A DNA stretch of 64,000 bases from Gammaproteobacteria bacterium (GCA_030583605.1 CP129466.1:1743001-1807000); one strand, 5' to 3'. Counted from the stretch's first letter, positions 9,073 to 20,089 are shown. The notes: a model not told the origin generated them from the letters alone. Program-made: numbers and translations.

Positions 9073-9624
9073 ATGCTTCCCGACCTCGTGGCAGCGCCGA
9101 GGCTCGCCGAGATGGCGGCGCAGGGCGAGGGCCTGTCGGGCACTCTTCGTGTCGATGAGTTGCCCAGGTTGTCGGCGCTCGTCGCGCATGAACCGGCAGC
9201 GAGCACGTTGCCACTGCAGTTTGCGGTCGGCTTCCGGGCGGGCGCGCAGCGGCGGCCGGTCGTGCATGTCGAAGTGCACGGTGTGCTGAGCCTGATCTGC
9301 CAGCGCTGCCTGATGCCGGTGAGCTGGCGGCTCGACAGCGACGTGACCCTGACCGCTATCGACGACGATGCGAGTGCGGCCGACCTGGCGAGCCCGTTCG
9401 ACTCCGTCGTGCTGGACGAGAACGGGGCATTGCCGCTCAGGTCGGCAGTAGAGGACGAGATTCTCGCGGTATTGCCGCTTGCGCCACTGCATGCGGATCC
9501 TGCCGCGTGCAGAGAAGCCACGACGTCTGCGGGCGACGGATCCGCGGGCACCGAGGCGCGAACGATCCGCCCGTTTGCGAACCTCGCGGAGATGATGCGG
9601 TCGACAGACGGCGGCGAGATTTAA
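9073..9624 (+). CDS. yceD: YceD family (DUF177) protein
   Basis: The 183-residue protein has the DUF177 core: LICQRCLMPVSW (two cysteines), DSDVTL, a short acidic segment, then EDEILAVLPLAPLH. YceD proteins are almost always encoded directly before rpmF and are linked to 23S rRNA and 50S subunit accumulation. Here the stop is 24 bases before the rpmF start, so the two are co-transcribed. The C-terminus NPFANLAEM-like motif is seen as RPFANLAEMM. Confidence 0.9.
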   Translation: MLPDLVAAPRLAEMAAQGEGLSGTLRVDELPRLSALVAHEPAASTLPLQFAVGFRAGAQRRPVVHVEVHGVLSLICQRCLMPVSWRLDSDVTLTAIDDDASAADLASPFDSVVLDENGALPLRSAVEDEILAVLPLAPLHADPAACREATTSAGDGSAGTEARTIRPFANLAEMMRSTDGGEI

Positions 9625-9648
9625 GTACAGGTTTCGAGGAGTATCGAG

Positions 9649-9837
9649 ATGGCAGTTCAGAAGAGCCGGCGCACGCCGTCCACCCGGGGCATGAGGCGCT
9701 CGCACGACAAGCTGGACAAGCCGCCAGTGTCTGTCGAACCGACCACTGGCGAGACCCATCGTCGCCATCACGTCAGCCCGGATGGCTATTACCGCGGCAG
9801 GAAAGTCATCGATACCAGCGAGTCGACGCCCGAGTAG
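9649..9837 (+). CDS. rpmF: 50S ribosomal protein L32
   Basis: The 62-residue basic protein begins [20 protein letters not shown], the conserved L32 N-terminus, and contains [16 protein letters not shown]. It lacks the zinc-binding cysteines found in some L32 proteins, as is normal for gammaproteobacteria. A GAGGAG-like site (gaggagtatcgag) precedes the ATG. It is followed by plsX after 66 bases, the standard order. Confidence 0.97.
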   Translation: MAVQKSRRTPSTRGMRRSHDKLDKPPVSVEPTTGETHRRHHVSPDGYYRGRKVIDTSESTPE

Positions 9838-9903
9838 TCGAGCGGCGCCGGGCCGTCGATCCGACGTGAACGCCAGCACCTTCGTCCCGCGCGAAGGGTC
9901 TCC

Positions 9904-10914
9904 TTGACCAGGCCTGTAACCATCGCCGTGGACGCCATGGGCGGAGACCGCGGCGCCGACGTCTGCGTGCCGGCCGCGATTGCCCTGGCACGCGAGCACG
10001 AGGACCTGCAGCTGATCCTGGTCGGCCAGCGCGAGGCGATCGAGCGGCACCTTCAGGAATACGCCTCCCTTGGCAGCCGGGTCACCGTCCAGGATGCCCG
10101 GCAGGTGGTGGCGATGGACGAGGCGCCGGCCGATGCCCTGCGCAAGAAAAAGGACTCGTCCCTCCGGGTCGCCATCGACCTGGTGAAGGCCGATCAGGCC
10201 GACGCATGCGTGAGCGCGGGCAACACCGGGGCGCTGATGGCGACCGCGCGGTTCGTGCTCAAGACCCTTCCCGGCATCGACCGGCCGGCGATCATGGTGC
10301 CGGTGCCGACCATGCACGGCCGCACGTACATGCTCGATCTCGGCGCCAATGCCGACTGCACCGCCGAGCACCTCTTCCAGTTTGCCGTCATGGGATCGGT
10401 CGTTGCGACCAGCATCGAGAGCATCGAGTATCCGCGCATCGCACTGCTCAACATCGGCGAGGAAGAGATCAAGGGCAACGACGTCGTGCGGGATGCCGCG
10501 GCACTGCTGACCGCGAGTCATCTCAACTACGTGGGGTTCATCGAAGCCGATCGGATCCCCGACCAGAAAGCCGATGTCATCGTCTGTGACGGCTTCACCG
10601 GCAATGTGGCGCTGAAATCCATGGAGGGAACGGCACGGCTGGTGCGCCATTTCCTGCGCCAGGAGTTCAGCCGCGGCCTGTATGGCCGGCTCGCGGGCCT
10701 GGCAGCCCGGCCGGTGCTTCGATCTCTCGGCGGCAAGCTCGACCCGCGTCGGTACAACGGCGCCAGTCTCGTCGGCCTCGATGGCATCGTCATCAAGAGT
10801 CACGGTGGCGCGGACGAGTTTGCTTTTCGCCAGGCCCTGCATACCGCGGTCCTGGAGGTTTCGAAACAGGTGCCGGCCCAGATTCGCCGGATGCTGGACG
10901 AGCAGGCGAACTGA
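9904..10914 (+). CDS. plsX: Phosphate acyltransferase PlsX
   Basis: PlsX (336 residues) converts acyl-ACP to acyl-phosphate, the first step of PlsX/PlsY phosphatidic acid synthesis, acting at the inner face of the membrane. The signature IAVDAMGGDRGADV opens the protein and SAGNTGALMA follows in the substrate site. The start is a TTG at 9904, preceded by GAAGGGTC; no ATG or GTG upstream is in frame. The stop abuts the fabH ATG (TGAATG), so the two genes are translationally coupled. Confidence 0.95.
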   Translation: MTRPVTIAVDAMGGDRGADVCVPAAIALAREHEDLQLILVGQREAIERHLQEYASLGSRVTVQDARQVVAMDEAPADALRKKKDSSLRVAIDLVKADQADACVSAGNTGALMATARFVLKTLPGIDRPAIMVPVPTMHGRTYMLDLGANADCTAEHLFQFAVMGSVVATSIESIEYPRIALLNIGEEEIKGNDVVRDAAALLTASHLNYVGFIEADRIPDQKADVIVCDGFTGNVALKSMEGTARLVRHFLRQEFSRGLYGRLAGLAARPVLRSLGGKLDPRRYNGASLVGLDGIVIKSHGGADEFAFRQALHTAVLEVSKQVPAQIRRMLDEQAN

Positions 10915-11880
<966 letters not shown>

Positions 11881-11920
11881 CAGAACACGATCCTCGCTGC
11901 CTTGCCGCGAGCGCTGTTCG

Positions 11921-11949
11921 TTCCACGGTCTGCGCGGCTTCGCTATAGT
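11921..11949 (+). promoter_or_regulatory. Candidate sigma-70 promoter for the L,D-transpeptidase gene
   Basis: TTCCAC (11921-11926) and TATAGT (11944-11949) are spaced by 17 bases, 30 bases before the ATG at 11979. The 98-bp gap after fabH otherwise contains no gene. Confidence 0.45.
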
Positions 11950-11978
11950 GCCCACGGTCCCGATCGAGGTCGCAACGG

Positions 11979-12983
11979 ATGTATTGCGGTTCAGTAACGA
12001 CAACGCGCGTCACGCCCGACACGCGCCAGCGCAATTCGTGGCCGGGCGGGCTCTGGCTCGTCGCCTGCGTGCTCCTCGCTCTGACGTCTCGGGCCGACGC
12101 CGAAACCCTGCTGCGGGTTCCGGGCTCCGACCTCATCGGCGCTACGGCTGTCGCGACGGCAACGCAGGACGATACTCTCACGGACATTGGACGCCGCACG
12201 GGCCTCGGCTACGAGGAGATGCTGCGTGCGAACCCCGGCATCGACCCGTGGGTGCCGGGCGAGGGCACGGAGGTCGTGCTGCCGAAGCGCTTCATTCTTC
12301 CCGCGGGCGCGCGCGAGGGCGTGATCGTCAATATCGCCGAGTACCGGCTGTACTATTTCACGCAGGCTGCCGGCGCACCCGCCGTGGCAACCTTTCCGGT
12401 CAGCATCGGACGGATGGACTGGTCGACGCCGCTCGGACGGCACCGCATTTCATCCAAACAGACGCGGCCGGCCTGGTATCCGCCGGAGAGCGTCCGGGCA
12501 GAGCATGCGGCCGATGGTCGCCCCCTGCCGAAGGTCGTACCGCCCGGACCGGATAATCCGCTGGGCGACTACGCCATGCGGCTCAACATTTCGAGCTACC
12601 TGATTCACGGCACCAACAAGCCGGTCGGTATCGGCATGCAGGTGACGCACGGCTGCATTCGCATGTATCCGGAAGACATCCAGTGGCTGTACCCGCAGAT
12701 ACCCGTCGGCACTTCGGTGCAGATCGTCAATCAGCCGGTCAAGTTCGGCTGGGCTGCAGACGGGCTGTACCTGGAGGTGCACCCCGCGCTGGAGGGCGAC
12801 GTCAGTTCGCTGGAGCGTGGCATGACCGTGGTGACAGAGGCCTATGTCGAGGCTACGCGGGAACGACCGGCCAACGTGGACTGGAACCTGGTCGAAGAGG
12901 TCTATCGCGCGAAGCTCGGAATTCCCATCCGGGTCGGTGACGCGGTGGCACCGGCCGTCGGCACGACGGCGGCTACGCTGTAA
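11979..12983 (+). CDS. L,D-transpeptidase (YbiS/ErfK type, YkuD domain)
   Basis: This 334-residue envelope enzyme has an N-terminal hydrophobic signal (LWLVACVLLALTSRADA, about residues 25-41), a LysM-like segment (QDDTLTDIGRRTGLGYEEML) and a YkuD catalytic domain with SSYLIHGTNKP and the active-site motif THGCIRMYPEDI (Cys about residue 226). The ErfK/YbiS/YcfS group attaches Braun's lipoprotein to meso-diaminopimelate of peptidoglycan; others make 3-3 crosslinks. The gene directly downstream, convergent, encodes an Lpp-like lipoprotein ending in lysine, which favours the Lpp-anchoring role. GAGG lies before the ATG; the long N-region before the signal could mean a downstream start. Confidence 0.9.
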   Translation: MYCGSVTTTRVTPDTRQRNSWPGGLWLVACVLLALTSRADAETLLRVPGSDLIGATAVATATQDDTLTDIGRRTGLGYEEMLRANPGIDPWVPGEGTEVVLPKRFILPAGAREGVIVNIAEYRLYYFTQAAGAPAVATFPVSIGRMDWSTPLGRHRISSKQTRPAWYPPESVRAEHAADGRPLPKVVPPGPDNPLGDYAMRLNISSYLIHGTNKPVGIGMQVTHGCIRMYPEDIQWLYPQIPVGTSVQIVNQPVKFGWAADGLYLEVHPALEGDVSSLERGMTVVTEAYVEATRERPANVDWNLVEEVYRAKLGIPIRVGDAVAPAVGTTAATL

Positions 12984-12993
12984 AGACCAAAAG

Positions 12994-13026
12994 AAAAGGC
13001 CGCAACCCTTGGGGTTGCGGCCTTTT
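12994..13026. terminator. Bidirectional rho-independent terminator
   Basis: AAAAGGCCGCAACCC and GGGTTGCGGCCTTTT form a 15-bp perfect inverted repeat around a 3-base loop, with A-tract and T-tract on opposite sides. It therefore can end transcription of both the L,D-transpeptidase gene (plus) and the lipoprotein gene (minus). Confidence 0.93.
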
Positions 13027-13052
13027 CGCAGACGCCTTGAACAGTCGGCGAA

Positions 13053-13364
13053 TTACTTCGCCTGGCTGCGCTTGAACATCCGGTCGATCTTCTCGTTCGT
13101 AGCGTCGCAACAGGCCTGGCTCTGATTGGCTGCATTGAGAGCCTGGTTGGCCGTGCTCTGCGCGCTGGTCGCCCGCTTGCCGGCGTCGTTCGCGGCGGCG
13201 CTGGCGGCGTCGGCGTTGGACTTGGCAGATGCAAGATCCTTGGCCATCTGGTCGACCTTGGCGGCCAGGGCCTCATGTTCCCTCTGCAGGTTGCCGGTGC
13301 AGCCAGCGGCCATCGTGATGGCAAGCGCGGCGACGCCGGCCTTGATTGCGAGCTTTGCGTTCAT
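13053..13364 (-). CDS. Lpp/OprI-like alanine-zipper lipoprotein
   Basis: The 103-residue precursor starts MNAKLAIKAGVAALAITMAA and has a lipobox AAGC, giving a mature lipoprotein of about 82 residues beginning at the Cys. The mature part is an Ala-rich heptad helix (ADAASAAANDAGKRATSAQS) like Lpp and OprI, and it ends MFKRSQAK with a terminal lysine. In Escherichia coli Lpp the C-terminal lysine is the residue joined to peptidoglycan by L,D-transpeptidases. A GAGGA ribosome site precedes the ATG. Two adjacent cysteines (QACCDATNEK) near the C-terminus are unusual and might form intermolecular disulfides. Confidence 0.85.
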   Translation of the reverse strand: MNAKLAIKAGVAALAITMAAGCTGNLQREHEALAAKVDQMAKDLASAKSNADAASAAANDAGKRATSAQSTANQALNAANQSQACCDATNEKIDRMFKRSQAK

Positions 13365-13693
13365 TTCAGGTCCTCGAAGATTGATACAGCAAACAGATGC
13401 GGTGATTACCGCGCCCCAAACACGGGAGGAATCTCATGTCGATGTCCTCCCAAGGTGCGGAATGATGAACGAATCCGTATGGGTTCGCAATCCTGCGAGG
13501 GCCTGCGGACGCGTTGTGATTCCTGTGTCGGAATCAGGCCAGGGAGTCGGAAACGTATCGTGACGGATCATCGCCGGACGCATCAACGGCGTGTGCGCGG
13601 CGCCGTGTGAGCGAGCGATCCCGGCCTGCCCGTCGGCAGGATCCGGCGCAGCAGCGGGGGCGTTAAAACCCGCCAGGCTTGCGTTCCGGGCAG

Positions 13694-13713
13694 TACTGTA
13701 TATGATCACAGTG
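13694..13713 (+). promoter_or_regulatory. LexA (SOS) box of lexA-imuA-imuB-dnaE2
   Basis: TACTGTATATGATCACAGTG contains CTG-N10-CAG and matches the gammaproteobacterial SOS box in nearly every position. It lies 27 bases upstream of the lexA ATG, so LexA should repress its own operon and be released when RecA filaments form. The 375 bases between the lipoprotein gene and lexA contain no other gene I can support. Confidence 0.92.
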
Positions 13714-13739
13714 ACTGGTTTTTAATACAGGCTTTCCCC

Positions 13740-14351
13740 ATGGCTGAGCTGACACCCAGGCAATCCGAAATTCTTTCGTTCATTCAGTCTTCTATTGAGG
13801 AAAACGGCATGCCGCCTACACGTGTGGAAATTGCCCGAGCCCTCGGCTTCCGGTCGGCCAATGCCGCCGAGGAGCACCTGCGGGCCCTGCAGCGCAAGGG
13901 GGTGATCGACCTCGTGCCCGGTGCCTCGCGCGGAATTCAGCTCAGTGGCGAACTGCGTGACCAGGATCTGTTGCCTCTCGTGGGCCGGGTTGCAGCCGGG
14001 CAGCCGATCCTTGCGCAGGAGAATATCGAGAACCGCTATCGCATCGATATGTCGCTGTTCCATCCCAGGCCGCATTACCTGCTGAGAGTGCAGGGCATGA
14101 GCATGAGGGACGCCGGGATACTCGACGGCGACCTGGTTGCCGTATGGCGCACACCGGATGTCCGCAACGGACAGGTCATCGTGGCGCGACTGGAAGACGA
14201 AGTGACGGTGAAGCGCTATCGCCAGGAAGGGCATGTGGCATGGCTCTTGCCGGAGAACCCCGACTTCGAGCCTATCCGCGTGGATCTCAAGGACAAGGCG
14301 ATGGTGATAGAAGGCGTCGTGATCGGCGTATTGCGCAACAACCTGTCCTGA
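13740..14351 (+). CDS. lexA: LexA SOS repressor
   Basis: The 203-residue repressor has the winged helix-turn-helix N-terminus ([28 protein letters not shown], then the recognition segment [12 protein letters not shown]), the Ala-Gly self-cleavage site in [10 protein letters not shown] (about residue 84), and the Ser-Lys dyad in GMSMRD (Ser about 120) and EVTVKRYR (Lys about 157). It is preceded by a SOS box and followed after 22 bases by imuA, forming the lexA-imuA-imuB-dnaE2 cassette found in pseudomonads, xanthomonads and many other proteobacteria. Confidence 0.97.
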   Translation: MAELTPRQSEILSFIQSSIEENGMPPTRVEIARALGFRSANAAEEHLRALQRKGVIDLVPGASRGIQLSGELRDQDLLPLVGRVAAGQPILAQENIENRYRIDMSLFHPRPHYLLRVQGMSMRDAGILDGDLVAVWRTPDVRNGQVIVARLEDEVTVKRYRQEGHVAWLLPENPDFEPIRVDLKDKAMVIEGVVIGVLRNNLS

Positions 14352-14373
14352 TCATCCGGCCTGATGACACAGA

Positions 14374-15030
14374 GTGATTCCGATGTCGTCCTCCGGGAGC
14401 CGGCTCGATCAGGTATTGCGGGATCCGCGAGTCTGGCGGGCAGGGCGGGTGACGGCTCGTGCCCGCGCAACGGTTTCTTCGGGGTGGCCGGAACTCGATG
14501 AAGCATTGAATGGCGGCTGGCCCCTCGGCCAGCTGACCGAATTGCTCATCGATGCGCATGGCGTGGGAGAGTTCGCCCTGCTGCTGCCGGCGCTGCGCGG
14601 TCTGATGATGTCGCAGCGGCGCGGAACGCAGGATGACTGGGTTGCCCTGGCGTCTTTCCCGCATATTCCCTACGCGCCCGCGCTGGCGCGGGCCGGCATC
14701 GATCTGTCGAGGCTGCTGCTGATCCGCTCGGGACGAGACTCCGACACGCTATGGGCCATGGAGCAGGCGTTGCACGCGCGGGCCTGCGCGGCGGTGGTAG
14801 GTTGGTCGGACAGCCGTGATGTAGTTTCCCTGCGGCGTCTACAGCTGGCGGCCGAGGCCGGTAATGCCTGGACGGTGTTGTTCCGTTCCGCACGACTGCA
14901 GTCGCTGCGTTCGCCCGCTCCCCTGAGGATCCGGCTGCTGCGCGAGTCCGGCAGGGATCGACTCGAGTTGCGGGTATTGAAGCGCAGGGATGGGCCGGCG
15001 GTCGTGGTCGGTGTGGACACCGGCAGATGA
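14374..15030 (+). CDS. imuA: ImuA, SOS mutasome accessory protein
   Basis: The 218-residue protein is a RecA/SulA-like fold with GWPELDEALNGGWPLGQLTELL near residues 37-56 and no functional Walker A GKT, as expected for ImuA. ImuA helps ImuB and DnaE2 in damage-induced mutagenesis. A GTG at 14374 or the ATG three codons later are both possible starts. The imuB ATG lies 3 bases after its stop, so both are translated from one SOS-controlled message. Confidence 0.88.
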   Translation: MIPMSSSGSRLDQVLRDPRVWRAGRVTARARATVSSGWPELDEALNGGWPLGQLTELLIDAHGVGEFALLLPALRGLMMSQRRGTQDDWVALASFPHIPYAPALARAGIDLSRLLLIRSGRDSDTLWAMEQALHARACAAVVGWSDSRDVVSLRRLQLAAEAGNAWTVLFRSARLQSLRSPAPLRIRLLRESGRDRLELRVLKRRDGPAVVVGVDTGR

Positions 15031-15033
15031 ACC

Positions 15034-16602
15034 ATGAGTGTCGCGACGGAGAACTCGCCAGGGCCACTGCTCTTCGGGCAATCCCCGCTGCCGGCATGTC
15101 CGGAGCCGCCTGCGGAGAGCGTGCCCGCGGCCACGCTGGAACCTGGCAACGGCGGGCGCCTGTGGCTCTGCCTGTATCTCCCGCAACTCCCGCTGGAAAT
15201 CCCTGCGGGCAACGCAGGTGCGCCGCGCGTGGTGCTCGACAGGGCAGGGCGCAGACCTACCGTCCTGCTTTGTGACGCTGTCGCCTGTCGCCATGGAGTG
15301 CGGCCTGGCATGCCGGTGAACGCAGCGCTGGCGCTGCTGCCGCAACTCGAGACAAGGGTGCGCCAACCCGCTCTCGAGCGCGAGGCGCTGGGCAGGCTTG
15401 CCGCCTGGGCCACGGGCTTCACCCCATCGGTGAGCCTCGATCCTCATGGCGCATTGCTGCTGGAGATCGGCGGCAGTGCCGGTTTGTTTGGCGGGGCCGC
15501 CGGGCTGCGCGCGACGGCTGTCGCGGCGCTCACGCAGCGCGGCCATGTCGTGTGGTCGGCCATTGCGCCGACTGCGCGTGCCGCATTCTGGCTGGCCTCT
15601 TCCGGCGAACAGCGGGTGGTGACCGAGGCAGCGCTGCTGCCGGGTGTGCTGGCGCGCCTGCCGCTGCGTCTGCCCGGGTGGGCAGAGGAGATCCGACAGC
15701 GCCTGCGGCGCATGGGCGTGACACGACTGGGCGAATGCCTGCGCCTGCCCCGCGATGGCCTGGCCCGCAGGATCGGCCCGGACTGTCTCGTCGAGATCGA
15801 CGAGGCGCTGGGCCGGCGCCCCGAGTTGCGGCAGATGATCCGGCACGAAGACGGCTTTCGCGGCGAACTGGATCTGCCCGTCGAAACGCGGGATAGCGCC
15901 TCACTCATCGAGGCGCTGCGTATCCTGCTGCGCAGGCTCGAGGCGCACTTGCGGCAGCGACAGGCGGGAGCGCGGGTGCTGTGGATGCGGCTGCACCATG
16001 GTGTCGCACCGGCCACCCTGCTGCGCATCGGCCTGCTCCGGCCGAGTGCGGATGCGGGTCACCTGGAAGAACTGGCGGCCATACGCCTGGCCACGCTGGT
16101 GCTGCCGGCGCCGGTGGTCTCGATAAGACTGGAGGCCGAAGTGGCGCCGTGGGTCGCAGCGGCGGGCAGCGATCTGTTCGGCCGGCCGCTGGACCCGGAC
16201 GAGCGGCTGACCGGACTGGTGGAGCGGTTGCGGATGCGCCTGGGGCAGGAGGCCGTGCATGGCATCCGCTCCTGCGATGAGCATCGTCCAGAAGCGGCCT
16301 GGCGCGTGGTGTCCGATCTTCGCGAGCGCTGCCCCCCGGTCGGGGCAGGAATCTCTCGTGGCACATCCCGTCCGTTGTGGCTGCTCGAGTCCCCGCTGGC
16401 GCTGGCCGCCCGTGCGGGCACGCCGTTCTTTCACGGCCAGGTCAGTTTCGAGAGCGGGCCGGAGCGCATCGAGACGGGATGGTGGGACGGGCGCGATATC
16501 CGGCGTGATTATCACGTGGCCTGTAATCCGCGCGGGTTGCGGCTGTGGATCTTCAGGGATCTGCGCGGGGGCAGCTGGTACCTGCACGGCTTGTTCGGCT
16601 GA
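15034..16602 (+). CDS. imuB: ImuB, inactive Y-family polymerase
   Basis: ImuB (522 residues) has the Y-family fold ([38 protein letters not shown]) but lacks the catalytic acidic residues of true Y-polymerases; it bridges the beta clamp to DnaE2. The C-terminus [15 protein letters not shown] is typical. About 40 residues precede the usual N-terminus ([10 protein letters not shown]), so a downstream start is possible, although the ATG at 15034 is only 3 bases after imuA. The dnaE2 ATG is 1 base past its stop. Confidence 0.9.
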   Translation: MSVATENSPGPLLFGQSPLPACPEPPAESVPAATLEPGNGGRLWLCLYLPQLPLEIPAGNAGAPRVVLDRAGRRPTVLLCDAVACRHGVRPGMPVNAALALLPQLETRVRQPALEREALGRLAAWATGFTPSVSLDPHGALLLEIGGSAGLFGGAAGLRATAVAALTQRGHVVWSAIAPTARAAFWLASSGEQRVVTEAALLPGVLARLPLRLPGWAEEIRQRLRRMGVTRLGECLRLPRDGLARRIGPDCLVEIDEALGRRPELRQMIRHEDGFRGELDLPVETRDSASLIEALRILLRRLEAHLRQRQAGARVLWMRLHHGVAPATLLRIGLLRPSADAGHLEELAAIRLATLVLPAPVVSIRLEAEVAPWVAAAGSDLFGRPLDPDERLTGLVERLRMRLGQEAVHGIRSCDEHRPEAAWRVVSDLRERCPPVGAGISRGTSRPLWLLESPLALAARAGTPFFHGQVSFESGPERIETGWWDGRDIRRDYHVACNPRGLRLWIFRDLRGGSWYLHGLFG

Positions 16603-16603
16603 G

Positions 16604-19600
16604 ATGACTGAGCCGTTGCCCGGGTACGCTGAGCTTCATTGCATCAGCAATTTCACGTTCCTGCGCGGTGCGTCCCATCCCGCGGAGCTGGTCGAGCGCG
16701 CCGGCAGACTCGGCTACACGGCGCTCGCCATTACGGATGAGTGCTCCGTCGCCGGCATCGTCCGCGCCCATGTGGCTGCCCGCAAGCTGGGCATGAAGCT
16801 CATCGTCGGGGCCGGGTTCCGCCTGTCCGATGGCATGCAGCTGTTGCTGCTGGCGATACACCGCCAGGGGTACGGCCAGCTCTGCGAGCTGATCACCCGC
16901 GGCCGGCGCGCAGCGGCGAAGGGCGGCTACCGGCTGACCCGCGATGACGTCGGTACGGCCGATCTCAGCGGTTGCCTCGCCCTCTGGGTTCCCGGGGTCG
17001 CCGGCGCCGGGCCGATGGACGCGGCATGGGTGCGCGATTGCTTTCCGGGCCGCTCCTGGCTGGGCGTTGAGTTGCTCGCGGGCGGTGACGATGCCGCAAA
17101 GCTCGCCTCTCTCATGGCATTGTCCCGTGCCAGCCGGTTGCCTGCCGCAGGCATGGGCGACGTGCACATGCATGTGCGCGGCCGCCGCGCGCTGCAGGAT
17201 GTCCTGTCAGCCATCCGCATGAGAACGACGCTCGCCGAGGCGAGCGGGAGGCTGCATGCGAGCGGTGAGCGTCATCTGCGCTCGCGCGCGCAGCTGGCGC
17301 GGATCTACCCGGCGGAGCTGCTGCGCGAGACCGTCGAGATTGCCGCGCGGACACGGTTCAGCCTGGAGGAACTGCGCTACGAGTATCCCGAGGAACTGGT
17401 GCCAGCAGGCGAGACCCCGCAGAGCCACCTGCGGGAGTTGACGGAGCAGGGCATCCGGCAGCGCTGGCCGTCGGGCATCCCGCCGGAGTTGCGCCGGCAG
17501 ATCGGGCGCGAGCTGGAGCTGATCGCCGAACTGGGCTACGAGGCGTATTTCCTTACCGTCCACGACATCGTGCGGTATGCGCGGGGGCGCGGCATCCTGT
17601 GTCAGGGCCGCGGGTCGGCGGCCAACTCCGCGGTCTGCTTCTGCCTCGGCATCACGGAGGTGGACCCGGCGCGCATGTCCATGCTGATGGAGCGCTTTAT
17701 CTCCCGTGAGCGGGGTGAACCGCCCGATATCGACGTGGATTTCGAGCATGAGCGGCGGGAGGAGGTCATCCAGTACATCTACCGCAAGTACGGCAGGGAG
17801 CGGGCGGCGCTGACAGCCACCGTAATCAGCTATCGCCCGCGCAGCGCATTGCGTGATGTCGCCAGGGCGATGGGGCTTGCGGGCGTGCAGGTGGAGCGCC
17901 TGGCGCGGGCCGTGCAGTGGTGGGACGGGCAGCGCATCGAAGACGAGCGCATCATCGAAGCGGGGCTCGATCCGGACAATCCGACCGTACGCCGCCTCGT
18001 GCGACTCGCCAGGGACCTGGTCGGCTTCCCCCGCCACCTGTCGCAGCACGTGGGCGGCTTCGTCATCGCCCGCGAAGCGCTCTCGCGGCTGGTGCCCGTC
18101 GAGAACGCCGCCATGCCCGAGCGCACGGTCATCCAGTGGGACAAGAACGACCTCGACGACCTCGGCTTGCTCAAGGTGGACGTGCTGGGCCTCGGGATGC
18201 TGTCCGCGATCCGCCGCAGCCTCGCGCTGATCAACGATTACCACGGCCGCGAGCTGACGCTGGCCACCGTGCCGGCGGAAGACCCGCGGGTCTACGAGAT
18301 GATCGGACGTGCCGACACCGTGGGAGTGTTTCAGATCGAGTCACGGGCGCAGATGGCCATGTTGCCCAGGCTGCGGCCCCGCTGCTATTACGACCTGGTC
18401 ATCGAGGTGGCCATCATCCGGCCCGGGCCGATCCAGGGCGACATGGTTCACCCCTACCTGCGCCGGCGCAACGGCGAGGAGCCGGTGAGTTATCCGAGCC
18501 CCGAGGTGGAGCAGGTACTGGCCCGCACCCTGGGCGTGCCGATCTTCCAGGAACAGGTGATGCAGCTCGCCGTCGTGGCGGCCGGTTTTTCTCCGGGGGA
18601 GGCGGACGAATTGCGCCGGGCGATGGCGGCGTGGCAGCGGCGTGGCGGGCTGGGGCCCTTCGAGCAACGGTTGCTGGAGGGCATGGGCAAGCGCGGCTAC
18701 GAACCGGAGTTCGCGCAACAGATATTTCGCCAGATCCTCGGTTTCGGTGAGTACGGGTTCCCGGAGTCCCACGCGGCGAGTTTTGCCCTGCTGGTATACG
18801 TTTCGGCCTGGTTGAAGTGTCACGAGCCGGCGGCGTTCACCTGCGCGCTGCTCAACAGCCAGCCGATGGGTTTCTATGCGCCGACCCAGCTGGTGCAGGA
18901 TGCACGCCGGCACGGCGTGGAGGTGCGCCCGGTGGATGTGAACCGCAGCGATGGGGACTGCGGCCTGGAGCGCGGAGCAGGCGGCCGGCCGGCGCTGCGT
19001 CTCGGGCTGCGGCTGGCGGCCGGCCTGTCAGCAGCGGCGGCCAGCCGGATCGGGCAGGCACGGCAATCTGCTCCCTTCGCGAGTGTCCAGGATCTTCGGG
19101 AGCGCGCCAGCCTGGGCTCGGCCGATCTCGGTGCGCTCGCCGCCTGTGGTGCGCTCGCCGGCATCGCCGGGCATCGGCATCGGGCAGCCTGGGAAGTCGC
19201 CGGCGCGGAGCGGCCGCTGCCACTGATGCCCCGGGTGCATATCGCGGAGGGAGCGCCGCTGCTGCGGCGGCCGTCCGAGGGCGAGGATGTCGCGTCAGAC
19301 TACGAGCACCTGGGGCTGACCCTCGGTCGCCACCCGCTGGCGTTGTTGCGCACGCGGCTGGGCCGCGAAGGGGTCCTGAGTGCGGCCGAGGTATGGGAAC
19401 GCGCGCACGGCAGCCTGGTACACGCAGCCGGTCTCGTGATCACCCGGCAGCGGCCGGGCAGCGCCAATGGCGTTATCTTCGTGACGCTGGAAGACGAGAG
19501 CGGGCACGTCAACCTCATCGTGTGGCAGGGGGTTGCCGAACGCCAGCGCCGGGTGTTGCTGCAAGCGGCCCTGCTGGGCGTGTGGGGGCGGGTACAGCGC

Positions 19601-19693
19601 GAAGGCGATGTGCTGCACGTGATCGCCGGGCGACTCGAGGATCACAGTGGTCTGCTGGGGGCCTTACGGGCCCAGAGCCGGGACTTCCACTGA
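16604..19693 (+). CDS. dnaE2: Error-prone DNA polymerase DnaE2
   Basis: This C-family polymerase subunit (1029 residues) performs damage-induced translesion synthesis with ImuA and ImuB. The ATG at 16604 ([13 protein letters not shown]) is used; the open frame extends further upstream only by chance over imuB. Features in order are the PHP domain ([17 protein letters not shown]), the catalytic pair in [14 protein letters not shown] (about residue 375), the fingers and clamp region, and a C-terminal OB domain ([14 protein letters not shown]). The length and the LexA-led operon separate it from the replicative DnaE. Confidence 0.95.
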   Translation: MTEPLPGYAELHCISNFTFLRGASHPAELVERAGRLGYTALAITDECSVAGIVRAHVAARKLGMKLIVGAGFRLSDGMQLLLLAIHRQGYGQLCELITRGRRAAAKGGYRLTRDDVGTADLSGCLALWVPGVAGAGPMDAAWVRDCFPGRSWLGVELLAGGDDAAKLASLMALSRASRLPAAGMGDVHMHVRGRRALQDVLSAIRMRTTLAEASGRLHASGERHLRSRAQLARIYPAELLRETVEIAARTRFSLEELRYEYPEELVPAGETPQSHLRELTEQGIRQRWPSGIPPELRRQIGRELELIAELGYEAYFLTVHDIVRYARGRGILCQGRGSAANSAVCFCLGITEVDPARMSMLMERFISRERGEPPDIDVDFEHERREEVIQYIYRKYGRERAALTATVISYRPRSALRDVARAMGLAGVQVERLARAVQWWDGQRIEDERIIEAGLDPDNPTVRRLVRLARDLVGFPRHLSQHVGGFVIAREALSRLVPVENAAMPERTVIQWDKNDLDDLGLLKVDVLGLGMLSAIRRSLALINDYHGRELTLATVPAEDPRVYEMIGRADTVGVFQIESRAQMAMLPRLRPRCYYDLVIEVAIIRPGPIQGDMVHPYLRRRNGEEPVSYPSPEVEQVLARTLGVPIFQEQVMQLAVVAAGFSPGEADELRRAMAAWQRRGGLGPFEQRLLEGMGKRGYEPEFAQQIFRQILGFGEYGFPESHAASFALLVYVSAWLKCHEPAAFTCALLNSQPMGFYAPTQLVQDARRHGVEVRPVDVNRSDGDCGLERGAGGRPALRLGLRLAAGLSAAAASRIGQARQSAPFASVQDLRERASLGSADLGALAACGALAGIAGHRHRAAWEVAGAERPLPLMPRVHIAEGAPLLRRPSEGEDVASDYEHLGLTLGRHPLALLRTRLGREGVLSAAEVWERAHGSLVHAAGLVITRQRPGSANGVIFVTLEDESGHVNLIVWQGVAERQRRVLLQAALLGVWGRVQREGDVLHVIAGRLEDHSGLLGALRAQSRDFH

Positions 19694-19739
19694 CCGGTCA
19701 GCCGGACGGCGCCGCGAGGCTACGGAATCAAGCGCCCGG

Positions 19740-20015
19740 TCAGTCCTCGATGTCGAAGTCATCGAGATCCATGATCTCCCGGGCGATGCGTTTCTCTTCC
19801 AGGATGTCCTCGATTTTGCGGCGGGCCGAGCCGCTGGGGACAGCTCCGCCTTTCGACTCCGCCTCGATCTGCGCGATCAGGTCCTCGACGTTCACCTCGA
19901 CCGAGATATCACCGACGTTGTCGGTCGTCGAAGGCGTCGCCGCCGCCGCCGGGGTTTCAGCTTCCTGTTCCTCGGCTTCCGTATCCGGTTCGTCTGGAGC
20001 GGGAGTACCTGACAC
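19740..20015 (-). CDS. Small acidic protein, possibly PA3496-like
   Basis: A 91-residue acidic protein starting at GTG 20015 is preferred over the much longer open frame reaching 20666, because AAGAGGGA lies just upstream of the GTG, a good promoter lies before it, and the upstream extension is antisense-like to gspF. The C-terminal part SARRKIEDILEEKRIAREI followed by DLDDFDIED resembles the PA3496 family of small proteins proposed to act in envelope integrity, but the match rests on a short motif. No signal peptide or membrane segment is present. Confidence 0.6.
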   Translation of the reverse strand: MSGTPAPDEPDTEAEEQEAETPAAAATPSTTDNVGDISVEVNVEDLIAQIEAESKGGAVPSGSARRKIEDILEEKRIAREIMDLDDFDIED

Positions 20016-20060
20016 CGCAGCGTCCCTCTTCGCATTGCACAGTGGTTGTCGAATGGCGGC

Positions 20061-20089
20061 TATATAATCGCATTTGCCGATGTTGGCAA
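20061..20089 (-). promoter_or_regulatory. Sigma-70 promoter for the small acidic-protein gene
   Basis: On the minus strand TTGCCA (20089-20084) and TATATA (20066-20061) are separated by exactly 17 bases, 46 bases before the GTG at 20015. This gives the gene its own promoter, independent of gspCDEF. Confidence 0.6.
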
